A stretch of 64,000 bases of DNA from Romboutsia lituseburensis DSM 797 (GCF_900103615.1 NZ_FNGW01000001.1:372001-436000); one strand, 5' to 3'; counted from the stretch's first letter, positions 27,211-36,256 are shown. Program-made: numbers and translations. Notes: a model not told the origin generated them from the sequence alone.

Positions 27211-27846
27211 CTACAATATATCTTTTATAGGTTTTGAAGGTACACCTACATTAACAGTCCTAGACTTTATATTTTTTGTAACTACTGATCCTGCTCCTAC
27301 AATACTTTCACTGCCTATCTTTATTGAAGGTATGATAGTAGCTGATGCACCTACATGAGTCATATATCCTATTTTTACACCTCCACATAAAGTTGCTGAT
27401 GGAGATATATGAACAAAATCATTTATTATATTGTCATGTTCTATAATAGCACCACTATTGATAATCACATGATTACCTATTATAGTGTTTGAGTTTATTA
27501 CAGCATTAGCCATAACCATACTTCCATAGCCAATGTGAACATTTTTTCCAATAATACTACTCGGATGAATAATTGTATAATAATTAATATTTTTAAATTT
27601 ATTAGCTATATTCATTCTTAGCTTGTTGTCTCCTATAGCTATTACAAACTTTGTATTTTCATCATTATATAAATAAATATTACCTATTTTATCAAGCACC
27701 TTATATCCCATAAACTCACTTTTATCTTTTCTATCATCTAAAATACCTTTTATTTGTATATTCTCACCTTGTTTTATCATAAGTTCTATACAATCAATAA
27801 TTACAGAGGCATGACCGCCTGCTCCAATAACAATTATATCTATCAT
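27211..27846 (-). CDS. pglD: Sugar N-acetyltransferase, PglD type
   Basis: This 211-residue protein has two domains. The N-terminal Rossmann-like unit (MIDIIVIGAGGHASVIIDCIEL) binds the UDP-sugar. The C-terminal left-handed beta helix is built from hexapeptide repeats (IIGKNVHIGYGSMVMANAVI...VGAGSVVTKNI). The catalytic base is probably His137 in GAIIEHDNII, equivalent to the PglD active-site histidine. It would acetylate the 4-amino group to give UDP-N,N'-diacetylbacillosamine or a close relative. It sits between the phosphoglycosyltransferase and aminotransferase genes. Confidence 0.88.
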   Translation of the reverse strand: MIDIIVIGAGGHASVIIDCIELMIKQGENIQIKGILDDRKDKSEFMGYKVLDKIGNIYLYNDENTKFVIAIGDNKLRMNIANKFKNINYYTIIHPSSIIGKNVHIGYGSMVMANAVINSNTIIGNHVIINSGAIIEHDNIINDFVHISPSATLCGGVKIGYMTHVGASATIIPSIKIGSESIVGAGSVVTKNIKSRTVNVGVPSKPIKDIL

Positions 27847-27855
27847 ATTAGTCTC

Positions 27856-28443
27856 CTATTTATAGATGTCTTCTCTCTTAACTACTTTAGCTAATGTTAA
27901 TATTATGATTTTTATATCCCATAAAAAGCTATAGTTTTTTACATAGTCTATATCTAGGGTTATCCTTTCATCCCAGTCTATACTATTTCGTCCCACAACT
28001 TGAGCCCATCCTGTTATCCCTGGAAGCATTTCAAATCTTATTTTTTGCACCTCTGAATACTCATCATATTTATAAGGAAAATTAGGCACAGGTGGTCTTG
28101 GTCCAACTAAACTCATATCTCCTTTTAAAATATTAAATAATTGAGGTAATTCATCTATGCTAGTTTTTCTAAGAAATGATCCAATTTTTGTTATTCTACT
28201 ATCTGCTTCATCTGTAAATAATCCATTTCCAATGTTTATAGCATTATCACACATAGTTCTAAACTTATATATTTTAAATACCTTACCATCTTTTCCTAAT
28301 CTATCTTGAATGAATAATACTTTGCCAGGTGAATCTAATTTTATTAGTATTGATACAATTAAAAATAATGGAGATAAAATTACTATGCCTAAAGCACTTG
28401 ATATAATATCGAAAATCTTTTTAATTATTAGTTGAGCTTTCAT
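27856..28443 (-). CDS. pglC: Initiating phosphoglycosyltransferase, PglC type
   Basis: This 195-residue monotopic enzyme has a re-entrant hydrophobic N-terminal helix (IISSALGIVILSPLFLIVSILI). The bacterial sugar transferase domain follows: FIQDRLGKDGKVFKIYKFRTM, the catalytic dyad Asp97-Glu98 in TSIDELPQLFNIL, and KGDMSLVGPRPPVP, then GITGWAQVVGRNSIDW. Its length matches PglC, the minimal family form without extra helices. It transfers the sugar 1-phosphate to undecaprenyl phosphate. ATG at 28443 has GGGAGG eight bases upstream and lies inside the end of the dehydratase gene. Confidence 0.92.
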   Translation of the reverse strand: MKAQLIIKKIFDIISSALGIVILSPLFLIVSILIKLDSPGKVLFIQDRLGKDGKVFKIYKFRTMCDNAINIGNGLFTDEADSRITKIGSFLRKTSIDELPQLFNILKGDMSLVGPRPPVPNFPYKYDEYSEVQKIRFEMLPGITGWAQVVGRNSIDWDERITLDIDYVKNYSFLWDIKIIILTLAKVVKREDIYK

Positions 28444-29902
28444 CTTCTGCCTCCCTAACAAAATTAGTAACTATTTTTTTTATTATATGTTCTAAAATGT
28501 CATTTTCTTCTTTCTCTACAGCGTATTTTAACATTATTAAGTTATTTGTTAATTTTTCTTTATCTATAGCTATTGGATTTGCTATATAAATTTTTCTATT
28601 TTCTGTGCTTAATATTTTTTCTTCATCCATTAATAACTCTTCATAAAGTTTTTCACCAGGTCTAAGTCCTATATATTCTATCTCTATATCAACACCTGGC
28701 TCAAATCCACTTAACTTTATTAAATTTTTTGCAAGTTCATCTATTTTTACAGGTTGACCCATATCAAGTATGAATATTTCTCCACCTTTGGCAATTGAGC
28801 CTGCTTGTATAACTAATTGCACTGCTTCAGTTATAGTCATAAAATATCTAATTATATCTTTGTGAGTTATAGTTACTGGTCCACCTTCTTGTATTTGCTT
28901 TTTAAAAAGTGGTATTACACTACCATTGCTACCTAGTACATTTCCAAAACGTACAGCTACAAATTTAGTGTTACTATCTTCATTTAGAGTTTGGATTATT
29001 ATTTCAGCAGCCCTTTTTGTTGCTCCCATAATACTTGTTGGATTGACTGCTTTATCTGTAGATATGAGTACAAATTTTTCAACATTGTACTGTTTAGAAA
29101 GGTTTGCTACATTAAGTGTTCCAAATATATTATTTTTTATAGCTTCACTAGGACTATCTTCCATCAAAGGAACATGTTTATGAGCCGCTGCATGAAACAC
29201 AATATCTGGATGGTATTTTTCAAATATTTTTTTAATTCGTTCTTCTTCTCTTATAGATGCTACTATTGTTTCTACATTTAATTTATCTGCATATTTTCTT
29301 ATTAATTCTTGTTGAATATCATATGCATTATTTTCATAATTATCAAGTATTATAAGTAGCTTAGGATTAAAAGTTGAAATTTGTCTACAAAGTTCACTAC
29401 CTATACTTCCTCCTCCACCTGTAACTAAGACTACTTTTTCATTTAAGTATTCACCTATTTTATTTAAGTCTAAGTCTATAGTTTCTCTAAATAGTAAATC
29501 TTCTATTTTTACATCTTTTATCTCTTTTATATCTACTGCCCCATTTATTATTTCAAATATTCCTGGTATAACTTTAATACTACACTCACTATTGCCACAC
29601 CTAGCGCTATCACAAATTGATAGTATTTCATGTTTTCGCTTTTTTGATATATCTGCAATTGAAAATATTATTTCATCTATACTGTACTTTTCAACTATAT
29701 ATTTTATATCTTTTGTAGTTCCTATTATCGGGATATTATTTATCACTTTTCCTACTTTATCACTGTCATCATCTACAATTCCTACAACTATCTTTTCTGA
29801 TTTTAAATTTTTACAAATCTCATTTATTACTAACTCTCCAGCACTTCCTGCTCCAATTATAAGTACTCTTGATTTTTTTTGATTACTTATATTTGTTTCC
29901 AT
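28421..29902 (-). CDS. pglF: UDP-sugar 4,6-dehydratase, PglF/CapD type, lacking the membrane domain
   Basis: This protein has 493 residues in two Rossmann units. The first (RVLIIGAGSAGELVINEI) is the CoA-binding-like regulatory domain. The second (VVLVTGGGGSIGSELCRQI) is the extended short-chain dehydrogenase domain, with STDKAVNPTSIMGATKR giving the SMK triad (Met in place of Tyr) typical of inverting or PglF/WbpM-like 4,6-dehydratases. The family usually has four N-terminal membrane helices; here ATG at 29902 (AGGAG ten bases upstream) opens directly into the first Rossmann unit, so the enzyme looks soluble. It makes the 4-keto-6-deoxy sugar used by PglE. Confidence 0.9.
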   Translation of the reverse strand: METNISNQKKSRVLIIGAGSAGELVINEICKNLKSEKIVVGIVDDDSDKVGKVINNIPIIGTTKDIKYIVEKYSIDEIIFSIADISKKRKHEILSICDSARCGNSECSIKVIPGIFEIINGAVDIKEIKDVKIEDLLFRETIDLDLNKIGEYLNEKVVLVTGGGGSIGSELCRQISTFNPKLLIILDNYENNAYDIQQELIRKYADKLNVETIVASIREEERIKKIFEKYHPDIVFHAAAHKHVPLMEDSPSEAIKNNIFGTLNVANLSKQYNVEKFVLISTDKAVNPTSIMGATKRAAEIIIQTLNEDSNTKFVAVRFGNVLGSNGSVIPLFKKQIQEGGPVTITHKDIIRYFMTITEAVQLVIQAGSIAKGGEIFILDMGQPVKIDELAKNLIKLSGFEPGVDIEIEYIGLRPGEKLYEELLMDEEKILSTENRKIYIANPIAIDKEKLTNNLIMLKYAVEKEENDILEHIIKKIVTNFVREAEDESSTNN

Positions 29903-29924
29903 TAAACATCTACTCCTTATAGCA

Positions 29925-31253
29925 TTATTCATTTTCATAGTAATATCCATAATAACATTCACTTTTGTATAAGCTTGATTTATTAAATATTGAACCTAAT
30001 ATATTAGCATTAACTTGTTGTAATTTCTTTTTAGCTACTTTTACATCGTCTATATTAACTTCATTTTCAGCTATTACAATTATAGTTGAATCAACATAAT
30101 TTGATATTACTCCAGCATCTGTAACTCTTCCAATAGGTGGGGAGTCTATAAATATATAATCATATTCATTTTTTAATTCTTCTAATAATTTTTGCATTTT
30201 GTGAGAACTTAATAATTCGGATGGGTTTGAAGGTATGCTACCGCATGTTAAGACATTAAGATTTTCTGAACTTATTTCATGAACACAATCTTTTAAATTA
30301 ACTTTATTTAATAATACATCTGCTATTCCCTGTTTATTAGATATATCAAATACCTTGTGTATGGATGGGTTTCTAAAATCACAATCTATTATTAATATCT
30401 TCTTATCTAACTGTGCAAAACTAGATCCCAAAGAAGATACTATCGTTGTTTTTCCTTCATTTTTTTGGCTGCTAGTTATAACTATTGATTTTATGTTTTT
30501 ATCTACATTTGAAAATTCAATATTTGTTCTTATATTTTTATAGTTTTCATCTAAAATAGATTTCATATTTTTAGAATCTAAATTATTCTCATTAGGTATA
30601 TTGCCTATAATTTGTAAGTTTAACTTCTCTTCTACATCTTTTGATGATTTTACTTTTGTATCTATATATTCACGTACAAATGTTACAATTAATCCTAATA
30701 TCAAACCAATTATAGCTCCTATCATTGTATTCATAATTTTATTAGGCTTAACTGGTTTATCTGGTATAGTACTTTTATCTATTATCTCTACATTATTTGT
30801 TTTCATTATTCTTGATAATTCACTTGTAAATACACTTGCGATTTCATTAGCTATATTATTAGCCAATTTTGGATTATCTTCTCTAACTGATACATTTATA
30901 ATCTGAGTATCTGTAAGCGTTGTTACTCTTATATCATTAGATAATTTTTTAACATCTGTGTCTATATTTAAATTCTTAATTACTTTATCTAATACGGTTC
31001 TAGATTTTATAATTTCACCATAAGTCAATGCTAGTTTTTGATTCGCTAATACGTCATCATTTGTTATATCTTGTGTGTTTACTTCTTTTACTTTGTTTAC
31101 AATTAACGTTGTATTCGCTTCATATACAGGGTCAATTACAAAGAAGCTCAAACCTGCACTTGTAAACATAGTTATGCAAGTTATTATAATTATTAATGAG
31201 ATATTTTTTTTTATTATTTGAAAGCATTGTCTTAAATTTATTATTTCTTCCAT
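29925..31253 (-). CDS. Fused Wzz chain-length regulator and BY-kinase (CpsC/CpsD in one chain)
   Basis: This 442-residue protein has TM1 at about 17-39, an outer helical Wzz domain, and TM2 near 173-194. The cytoplasmic tyrosine kinase follows, with Walker A in SSQKNEGKTT (about 261-270), Walker A' IIDCD (288-292) and Walker B FIDSPP (368-373). A C-terminal tyrosine cluster (YKSECYYGYYYENE) serves for autophosphorylation. In Firmicutes the two halves are usually separate proteins; here they are one chain as in Proteobacteria. It is the first gene of the glycan operon, with AAGGAGG before the ATG, and would control polymer length and export by phosphorylation. Confidence 0.93.
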   Translation of the reverse strand: MEEIINLRQCFQIIKKNISLIIIITCITMFTSAGLSFFVIDPVYEANTTLIVNKVKEVNTQDITNDDVLANQKLALTYGEIIKSRTVLDKVIKNLNIDTDVKKLSNDIRVTTLTDTQIINVSVREDNPKLANNIANEIASVFTSELSRIMKTNNVEIIDKSTIPDKPVKPNKIMNTMIGAIIGLILGLIVTFVREYIDTKVKSSKDVEEKLNLQIIGNIPNENNLDSKNMKSILDENYKNIRTNIEFSNVDKNIKSIVITSSQKNEGKTTIVSSLGSSFAQLDKKILIIDCDFRNPSIHKVFDISNKQGIADVLLNKVNLKDCVHEISSENLNVLTCGSIPSNPSELLSSHKMQKLLEELKNEYDYIFIDSPPIGRVTDAGVISNYVDSTIIVIAENEVNIDDVKVAKKKLQQVNANILGSIFNKSSLYKSECYYGYYYENE

Positions 31254-31620
31254 TTATGAACCTCCTTATCAAATATTTTAGACTATAAATAATATTTATT
31301 TTCTATAGCTTTACTGTACTTAATTAAATATTTATTGGTCTATTTATATTATATATACTTTCACTTTTTTTGTTACATTTTGTCATTTTTTGTAATTTTT
31401 ATGAATAATTTTTAAAATATATAATATATTTTTATTATGTTAACAAAAAAAGAAAAAAATAAAAAATTATATTCACTTAAGCTACTCTTAAGGCGCTATA
31501 CTTTCCATTAGCTACTTCCTTTTTTGCTTAAAGTGTAATTTTTTACTTTTTTCTCAGTTTTTAATATTTAAGTTAAAACGTTTTAGTACTATAAATTTAA
31601 TAATATAAAAGTATAATTTA
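31254..31620. other. Control region between diguanylate cyclase gene and glycan operon
   Basis: This 367-bp AT-rich gap holds no convincing gene. On the minus strand TGTAAC and TATAAT-like sequences near 31345-31380 could be the operon promoter, about 100 bases before the first start codon. A degenerate copy of the dispersed repeat (TTCACTTAAGCTACTCTTAAGGCGC) lies at about 31472-31525. TAAAACGTTTTA at 31574-31585 is a 12-bp palindrome with a CcpA-site-like core. I saw no clear intrinsic terminator after the cyclase gene. Confidence 0.5.
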
Positions 31621-33606
31621 TTAATATATTTCATATTTATTTTTACCATTACTTTTTGCTTTATATAAAGCTTTATCTGCACTATCTATAATAGAATATA
31701 TATTATCATTGTATAAATAAACTTTATTATAAATCCCCATACTTATGGTTAACTTATCTGATACGTTAGAATATTTATGATCTATATTCTTTTCATTTAT
31801 ACTTGATTGTATTTTATTTGCTATAATTTTAGCTTCGTCTATATTAGCTTTAGGAAGAATTATTACTATTTCTTCTCCGCCATATCTAATTGCAATACCA
31901 TAATTTTTAATATTTTCTATTATTGAACTGGCTACTTCTTTTATTACTTCATCACCTTTTATATGACCATAATTATCATTATATTTTTTAAAATAGTCTA
32001 TATCAGTTAAAATCACTGATATATTTTTATTGATTATCTTTTTTTTATTTTTATTCATATAATAATCTAGATATTTTCTATTATATAAATTAGTCATTCC
32101 ATCTGTAAAATTAGATTTTTTTAGTGTAATAATTGTATTTACTCTTGATATTAATATTAATATTAATAATATTATACTTACTAGCAAAAATATTATATTG
32201 TGTATATTTTTATCTTGTTCTTCTCTTAATGTATCACTTTCATATAATTTACTTGCATATCTCATATACTCTTCTTTTAGCTGATTTTCAAAATCATCTT
32301 TTTTAATAGTCGCTAATTTAGTATATTTAATATAATTTTGTGTATCATCTTTCTCTAGATATATATTTGATATTTCATCATATATTTGAACCTCTATATT
32401 CACATCATTTTTTAAAGGATTCTTTAAAATTTCTTCATATATTTGTATAGCTTCATCATGATTTCCTTGTTCTTCATAAAATTCTGCATATGCTATTTTT
32501 AGCATCAGTTCTTTATTTTTTATATACTCAACTTCATCATATTGTAATATTTTTTTAGATTTATTTAAAAGCATTTCTGCCTTATTTAAATCTTTTTTAT
32601 ATGTATAGGCTGAAGCTAGGTTTTGGTATAAAAGCATTTCAATATCATCTTTAACATCTTTTTTTAAAAAACCTATTAATTCATTAATACTTTTAGATAT
32701 TTCAATAGCTTTATCATAATCGCCCAAATCTATATATACTGTCATTTGATTTATATAAACTATTGATTTTGCCATGGCATTATTTTTCTTATCTTTAATT
32801 TTTATATTTACAGCTTTATCATAACATTTTATAGCATTTTTTAAGTCATTTAAAATATAACTTAAATCCCCTATATTACTTATTATTACACATTCATAAA
32901 ACTCAGCATCCTTAATATGTTTTCTATTGTTTTTTATAATATCTAAAGCTTTTATATAATTATATGTTGATTGAGTATATTTAAAATTTAATCTATGTAA
33001 ATACGCTAAATGGCTTACTATACCAACTTCTGTATTATAGTTTAAACCTTTTGTATTTTCCATATAATTATTTAATACATCTATACTTTTTTCAGTAGTT
33101 TCATTATTTTTAGTTAATGTCCTTATAGTTCTCCACATTGTATCTTTATCATTTTTATATTTTTTACTTAAACTTATATATTTAAATGCTGCTTTACTAT
33201 TTTCAACCAAATATTTATAATTATTTTCTTTTAGATAACATTCATTTTCAAAGATATAAGTATATATTTTAAGAAAACTTGAGTCCTTTTTCTTTATTAG
33301 TTCCTTTGTTTTTTCAAAATTTGTAATTGCATTTTTGTAATCTTTTTCTATATAACTTATATATCCATTTATAAAATAGTAACTGCTATCTTTTTTAGTT
33401 GTACCCAAATAATTTTTGATCTCAATGATTCTATCTTTTTTTATATTAACATCTTGATCTTTTGATTCTATTTCATTTAATATATAATCTTTATTTAATG
33501 TTGAAGATTTAATGTTATCTTTATTATTAATAAAAAAACAAAAAAATAATATTAATAGCACTATAAATAATATTATTACTTTTTTTAAATTGTTTATTTT
33601 TTTCAA
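31621..33606 (-). CDS. TPR-containing membrane diguanylate cyclase
   Basis: This protein has about 661 residues. TM1 lies near the start (VIILFIVLLILFFCFFI). A long outer region of TPR-like helix pairs follows (for example IKCYDKAVNIKIKDKKN, AEMLLNKSKKIL, DEAIQIYEEIL). TM2 (IIFLLVSIILLILILISRV) comes before a C-terminal GGDEF domain. The active site is RYGGEEIVIIL at about 574-584, with DIDYFKKYNDNYGH before it. The usual RxxD inhibitory site upstream is absent, so product feedback may be weak. TTG at 33606 is preferred because GGAG lies six bases before it. It lies just upstream of the glycan operon. Confidence 0.87.
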   Translation of the reverse strand: MKKINNLKKVIILFIVLLILFFCFFINNKDNIKSSTLNKDYILNEIESKDQDVNIKKDRIIEIKNYLGTTKKDSSYYFINGYISYIEKDYKNAITNFEKTKELIKKKDSSFLKIYTYIFENECYLKENNYKYLVENSKAAFKYISLSKKYKNDKDTMWRTIRTLTKNNETTEKSIDVLNNYMENTKGLNYNTEVGIVSHLAYLHRLNFKYTQSTYNYIKALDIIKNNRKHIKDAEFYECVIISNIGDLSYILNDLKNAIKCYDKAVNIKIKDKKNNAMAKSIVYINQMTVYIDLGDYDKAIEISKSINELIGFLKKDVKDDIEMLLYQNLASAYTYKKDLNKAEMLLNKSKKILQYDEVEYIKNKELMLKIAYAEFYEEQGNHDEAIQIYEEILKNPLKNDVNIEVQIYDEISNIYLEKDDTQNYIKYTKLATIKKDDFENQLKEEYMRYASKLYESDTLREEQDKNIHNIIFLLVSIILLILILISRVNTIITLKKSNFTDGMTNLYNRKYLDYYMNKNKKKIINKNISVILTDIDYFKKYNDNYGHIKGDEVIKEVASSIIENIKNYGIAIRYGGEEIVIILPKANIDEAKIIANKIQSSINEKNIDHKYSNVSDKLTISMGIYNKVYLYNDNIYSIIDSADKALYKAKSNGKNKYEIY

Positions 33607-33754
33607 TTTTATCTCCATTCTAATAATTAACCTACTTAATATATTTATCGGCATAAATCATAATTCTTTTACTTTTTTATTTGTTAAGGTCAACCTTTTA
33701 AGTTTAACTTCTAAATTTACAATTTGATTAATAAAATTGTTATTACGCATAAAA

Positions 33755-33790
33755 ATAAACTGCTCAAATAAATTTACTTATTTTGAGCAG
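33755..33790 (-). terminator. Terminator of the antiporter gene
   Basis: CTGCTCAAATAA (33760-33771) pairs with TTATTTTGAGCAG (33778-33790), and TTTATTTTTATG follows on the minus strand. It lies 23 bases past the antiporter stop. Confidence 0.8.
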
Positions 33791-33812
33791 CCTACTTAAT
33801 ATTTATATAATA

Positions 33813-35480
33813 TTATATTCCACTTAAATTATCTAGTTCATCTAAATTATTACCAGTTATGACCAATACATCCTCTGGACGTATTACAGTTGATCCATTT
33901 GGTATTATTATGTTTCCTTTTCTTTTTATCATTACTATAAGAATATCTTTTGGTATGTCGATATCTTTTATAGACTTATTAGCTATCTTGCTATCTAATG
34001 GTATTGAAATTTCCATTAACTTTGTACTCTTTCCTTCTTGATATTTATTGACCTTATGATCAAAATAATTATCTAAAATATCAAAATTATTTCCAGTTAT
34101 AACAAGAACATCTCCTAGTAACATTACTGTTGAACCATTTGGTACTAGTACATCTCCATTTCTTTTTATCATTACTATAAGAATATCTTCTGGTATATCA
34201 GCATCCATTATAGATTTGTTTACCAAACGACAATCATCAGTAACTGAAACTTCTATTAGCTTTGTACTTTTATCTTCTGTATAGTCATTAAATGTTTTTA
34301 ATATTGATGAGTTGTCATCAATTAAATCTAACTTTCTTGCCATAGCTGGTAAAAGAGTTCCCTGCACTGCTACAGAGAATAGTGCTATAAAGAATATTAT
34401 ATGGAATATGTCATTTTCTATTGGCACTCCATAAGTTACAGCAAATATAGCAAATACTATAGATGCAGCTCCTCTTAATCCTACCCAAGATATAAATATC
34501 TGTTGCTTTACTGGTATTTTAAACCAGCTTAATATACTAAACGTAGCAATAGGTCTTGCTATTACTATCATAAATATTGATATAAGTATACCTTTTACCA
34601 TTACTCCAGGTATTTGAGATGGGAATGCTAATAATCCTAATAAGAAGAATAACATTATCTGCATTATCCATGATATACCATCAAAGAACTGGAATATACT
34701 TTTCTTATGAGGAATTTTGCTATTTCCTATCATTATACCAGCTATATAAACACTTAAGTATCCATTTCCGCCTAAGTATTCACTTAAAGAATATGAAAGT
34801 ATCGCAATCGCCGTCACAAATATTGGATAAAATCCTTCTATTTCAAAGTTTACATTTCTTAGTAAATATACAGTTAATTTTGCTAATATAACTGCACTAA
34901 TTATTCCTACTAGTACTTGAGTTAATAACATAGGTAATATACTACTAGAATCAATATTTCCCATAAGACCTAGGATAATTATTGTCATCATATATGCAAA
35001 GGGGTCATTACTACCACTTTCTATTTCTAATATTGATGCAATAGATCCTTTTAGATTTAGTTTTTGAGAACGCAATATTGCGAAAACTGATGCAGCATCC
35101 GTTGATGCTACTATAGACCCGATAAGTAATCCTTCTAAAACACTTGTATTAAAAACTAATATACAAAATAACCCAGTTAACCCTGCTGTTATAACTACCC
35201 CTACTGTAGACAATAATATAGATGGTATAGCTACTGGTTTTGCCATATTCCAGTTAGTACCATATCCTCCATAAAACATTATAAATACTAAAGCAATGGC
35301 ACATATTTCCTTTGTCAATTCATAGTTATCAAAATATATTCCTACAACTCCATCTGAACCAAATAACATTCCTAGTATTATGAATACTAATAATATAGGA
35401 ACACCAAATTTGTAGAATATTTTACTTGAGGTTATACAAACCAATAAGACTAATGCACTAATTATCATTAAGTTTATCAT
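33813..35480 (-). CDS. CPA1-type K+/H+ (or Na+/H+) antiporter with two TrkA-C domains
   Basis: This 555-residue protein has about 12 membrane helices. The core includes ASTDAASVFAILR and IESGSNDPFAYMMT, which hold the conserved acidic ion-binding residues, and SWVGLRGAASIVFAIFA. The cytoplasmic tail carries two tandem TrkA-C (RCK-C) modules. Both contain KSI..DIPEDILIVMIKR.G, IPNGSTV and DVLVITGNN, and are so alike that a recent internal duplication is likely. TrkA-C domains bind nucleotides such as c-di-AMP in related CvrA/CpaA transporters. A GAGGAGGT site lies before the ATG. It should serve potassium or pH homeostasis. Confidence 0.9.
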   Translation of the reverse strand: MINLMIISALVLLVCITSSKIFYKFGVPILLVFIILGMLFGSDGVVGIYFDNYELTKEICAIALVFIMFYGGYGTNWNMAKPVAIPSILLSTVGVVITAGLTGLFCILVFNTSVLEGLLIGSIVASTDAASVFAILRSQKLNLKGSIASILEIESGSNDPFAYMMTIIILGLMGNIDSSSILPMLLTQVLVGIISAVILAKLTVYLLRNVNFEIEGFYPIFVTAIAILSYSLSEYLGGNGYLSVYIAGIMIGNSKIPHKKSIFQFFDGISWIMQIMLFFLLGLLAFPSQIPGVMVKGILISIFMIVIARPIATFSILSWFKIPVKQQIFISWVGLRGAASIVFAIFAVTYGVPIENDIFHIIFFIALFSVAVQGTLLPAMARKLDLIDDNSSILKTFNDYTEDKSTKLIEVSVTDDCRLVNKSIMDADIPEDILIVMIKRNGDVLVPNGSTVMLLGDVLVITGNNFDILDNYFDHKVNKYQEGKSTKLMEISIPLDSKIANKSIKDIDIPKDILIVMIKRKGNIIIPNGSTVIRPEDVLVITGNNLDELDNLSGI

Positions 35481-35714
35481 AAAATACCTCCTCTTTTAAA
35501 TGAATAATCTAACCGTCTTAATTTCATTATACATGATTTTCAGAATTTTTCATACAATTTAACAAAAATTTAATAAAAAAATATTTAGAATTTAAATATA
35601 ATTATTTCTAACCTTTTTGATTTCTAACATTATTTTCACCCCCTATTATTATTTACAAATATTTTATATTTTAATTTATAAATATTTATTCCATTAATGT
35701 ATATTTTTTATAAA

Positions 35715-35757
35715 AAAGTCGCTTCGCTACTGTCGCCAACGACTTCGTCCGTTGCTC
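35715..35757. repeat. Dispersed intergenic repeat, best-preserved copy
   Basis: AAAAGTCGCTTCGCTACTG is followed by TCGCCAACGACTTCGTCC and GTTGCTC. The core CAACGACTTCGTCCGTTG can fold. It lies in the 336-bp gap 35481-35816 that otherwise holds only AT-rich sequence, the antiporter control region and the terminator below. Confidence 0.7.
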
Positions 35758-35765
35758 AAAAAAAC

Positions 35766-35814
35766 AAAAGCCATACTAAAAATGACTACTTACTTCATTT
35801 TTAGTATGGCTTTT
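35766..35814 (-). terminator. Strong terminator after the DUF898-like gene
   Basis: AAAAGCCATACTAAAAATGA (35766-35785) is followed by nine bases and its exact complement (35795-35814), giving a 20-bp perfect stem with A/T runs on both sides. It sits three bases after the stop at 35817. Confidence 0.9.
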
Positions 35815-35816
35815 TA

Positions 35817-36119
35817 TTAATTTTCAAATACAGTATTTTCTGTTTTCCATTGTAATAGTTTTATATATAACCAAAGTCCATATATACCAAAAGTTATTAT
35901 TGTTAATACCCACCATTTAATATAATGCATAAATAAACTAGATCCACTACCTATAAAGTTTAATCTTTTTCCTTCTATTACTGTGTTTTCAGCTTCCCAT
36001 CTATACTTTATACACATAGCCCATGGTGTAGCTATTCCTAATGTAACAAATGTTATTAACCACGCTAATATATTTACTCCTATAAGTCCTAATAAACTAC
36101 CTTCAAATCTTGATCTCAT
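35817..36119 (-). CDS. Small DUF898-like membrane protein
   Basis: This 100-residue protein has two long hydrophobic stretches (SLLGLIGVNILAWLITFVTLGIATPW and YIKWWVLTIITFGIYGLWLYIKL). Short polar segments with KYRWEAENTVIEGKRLNFIG and QWKTENTVFEN lie between and after them. The pW...R...NT..G..l.F.G pattern recalls DUF898/YjgN proteins. Function unknown. It is divergent from the TraX-like gene, and its promoter (TATAAT on the minus strand at 36152-36157) has three phased CTTAA half-sites upstream. Confidence 0.75.
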   Translation of the reverse strand: MRSRFEGSLLGLIGVNILAWLITFVTLGIATPWAMCIKYRWEAENTVIEGKRLNFIGSGSSLFMHYIKWWVLTIITFGIYGLWLYIKLLQWKTENTVFEN

Positions 36120-36190
36120 TTTGTTTACCTCCTTGTGTTGTTTATATTGTTATTATACGGCTAAACTTTTTTAAAGTATATAAACTACAA

Positions 36191-36217
36191 CTTAACTTAA
36201 TCTTAAATAATCCTTAA
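36191..36217 (-). promoter_or_regulatory. Phased half-sites upstream of the DUF898-like gene
   Basis: CTTAA begins at 36191, 36202 and 36213, giving an exact 11-bp period (TTAAG on the minus strand). The array lies just upstream of the -35 region of the minus-strand promoter. One-turn spacing of direct repeats is the usual form of OmpR/PhoB-family binding sites. Confidence 0.55.
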
Positions 36218-36256
36218 CAAACAAATTTTAGGCTAAATTTAATTATCCTAATTTTA

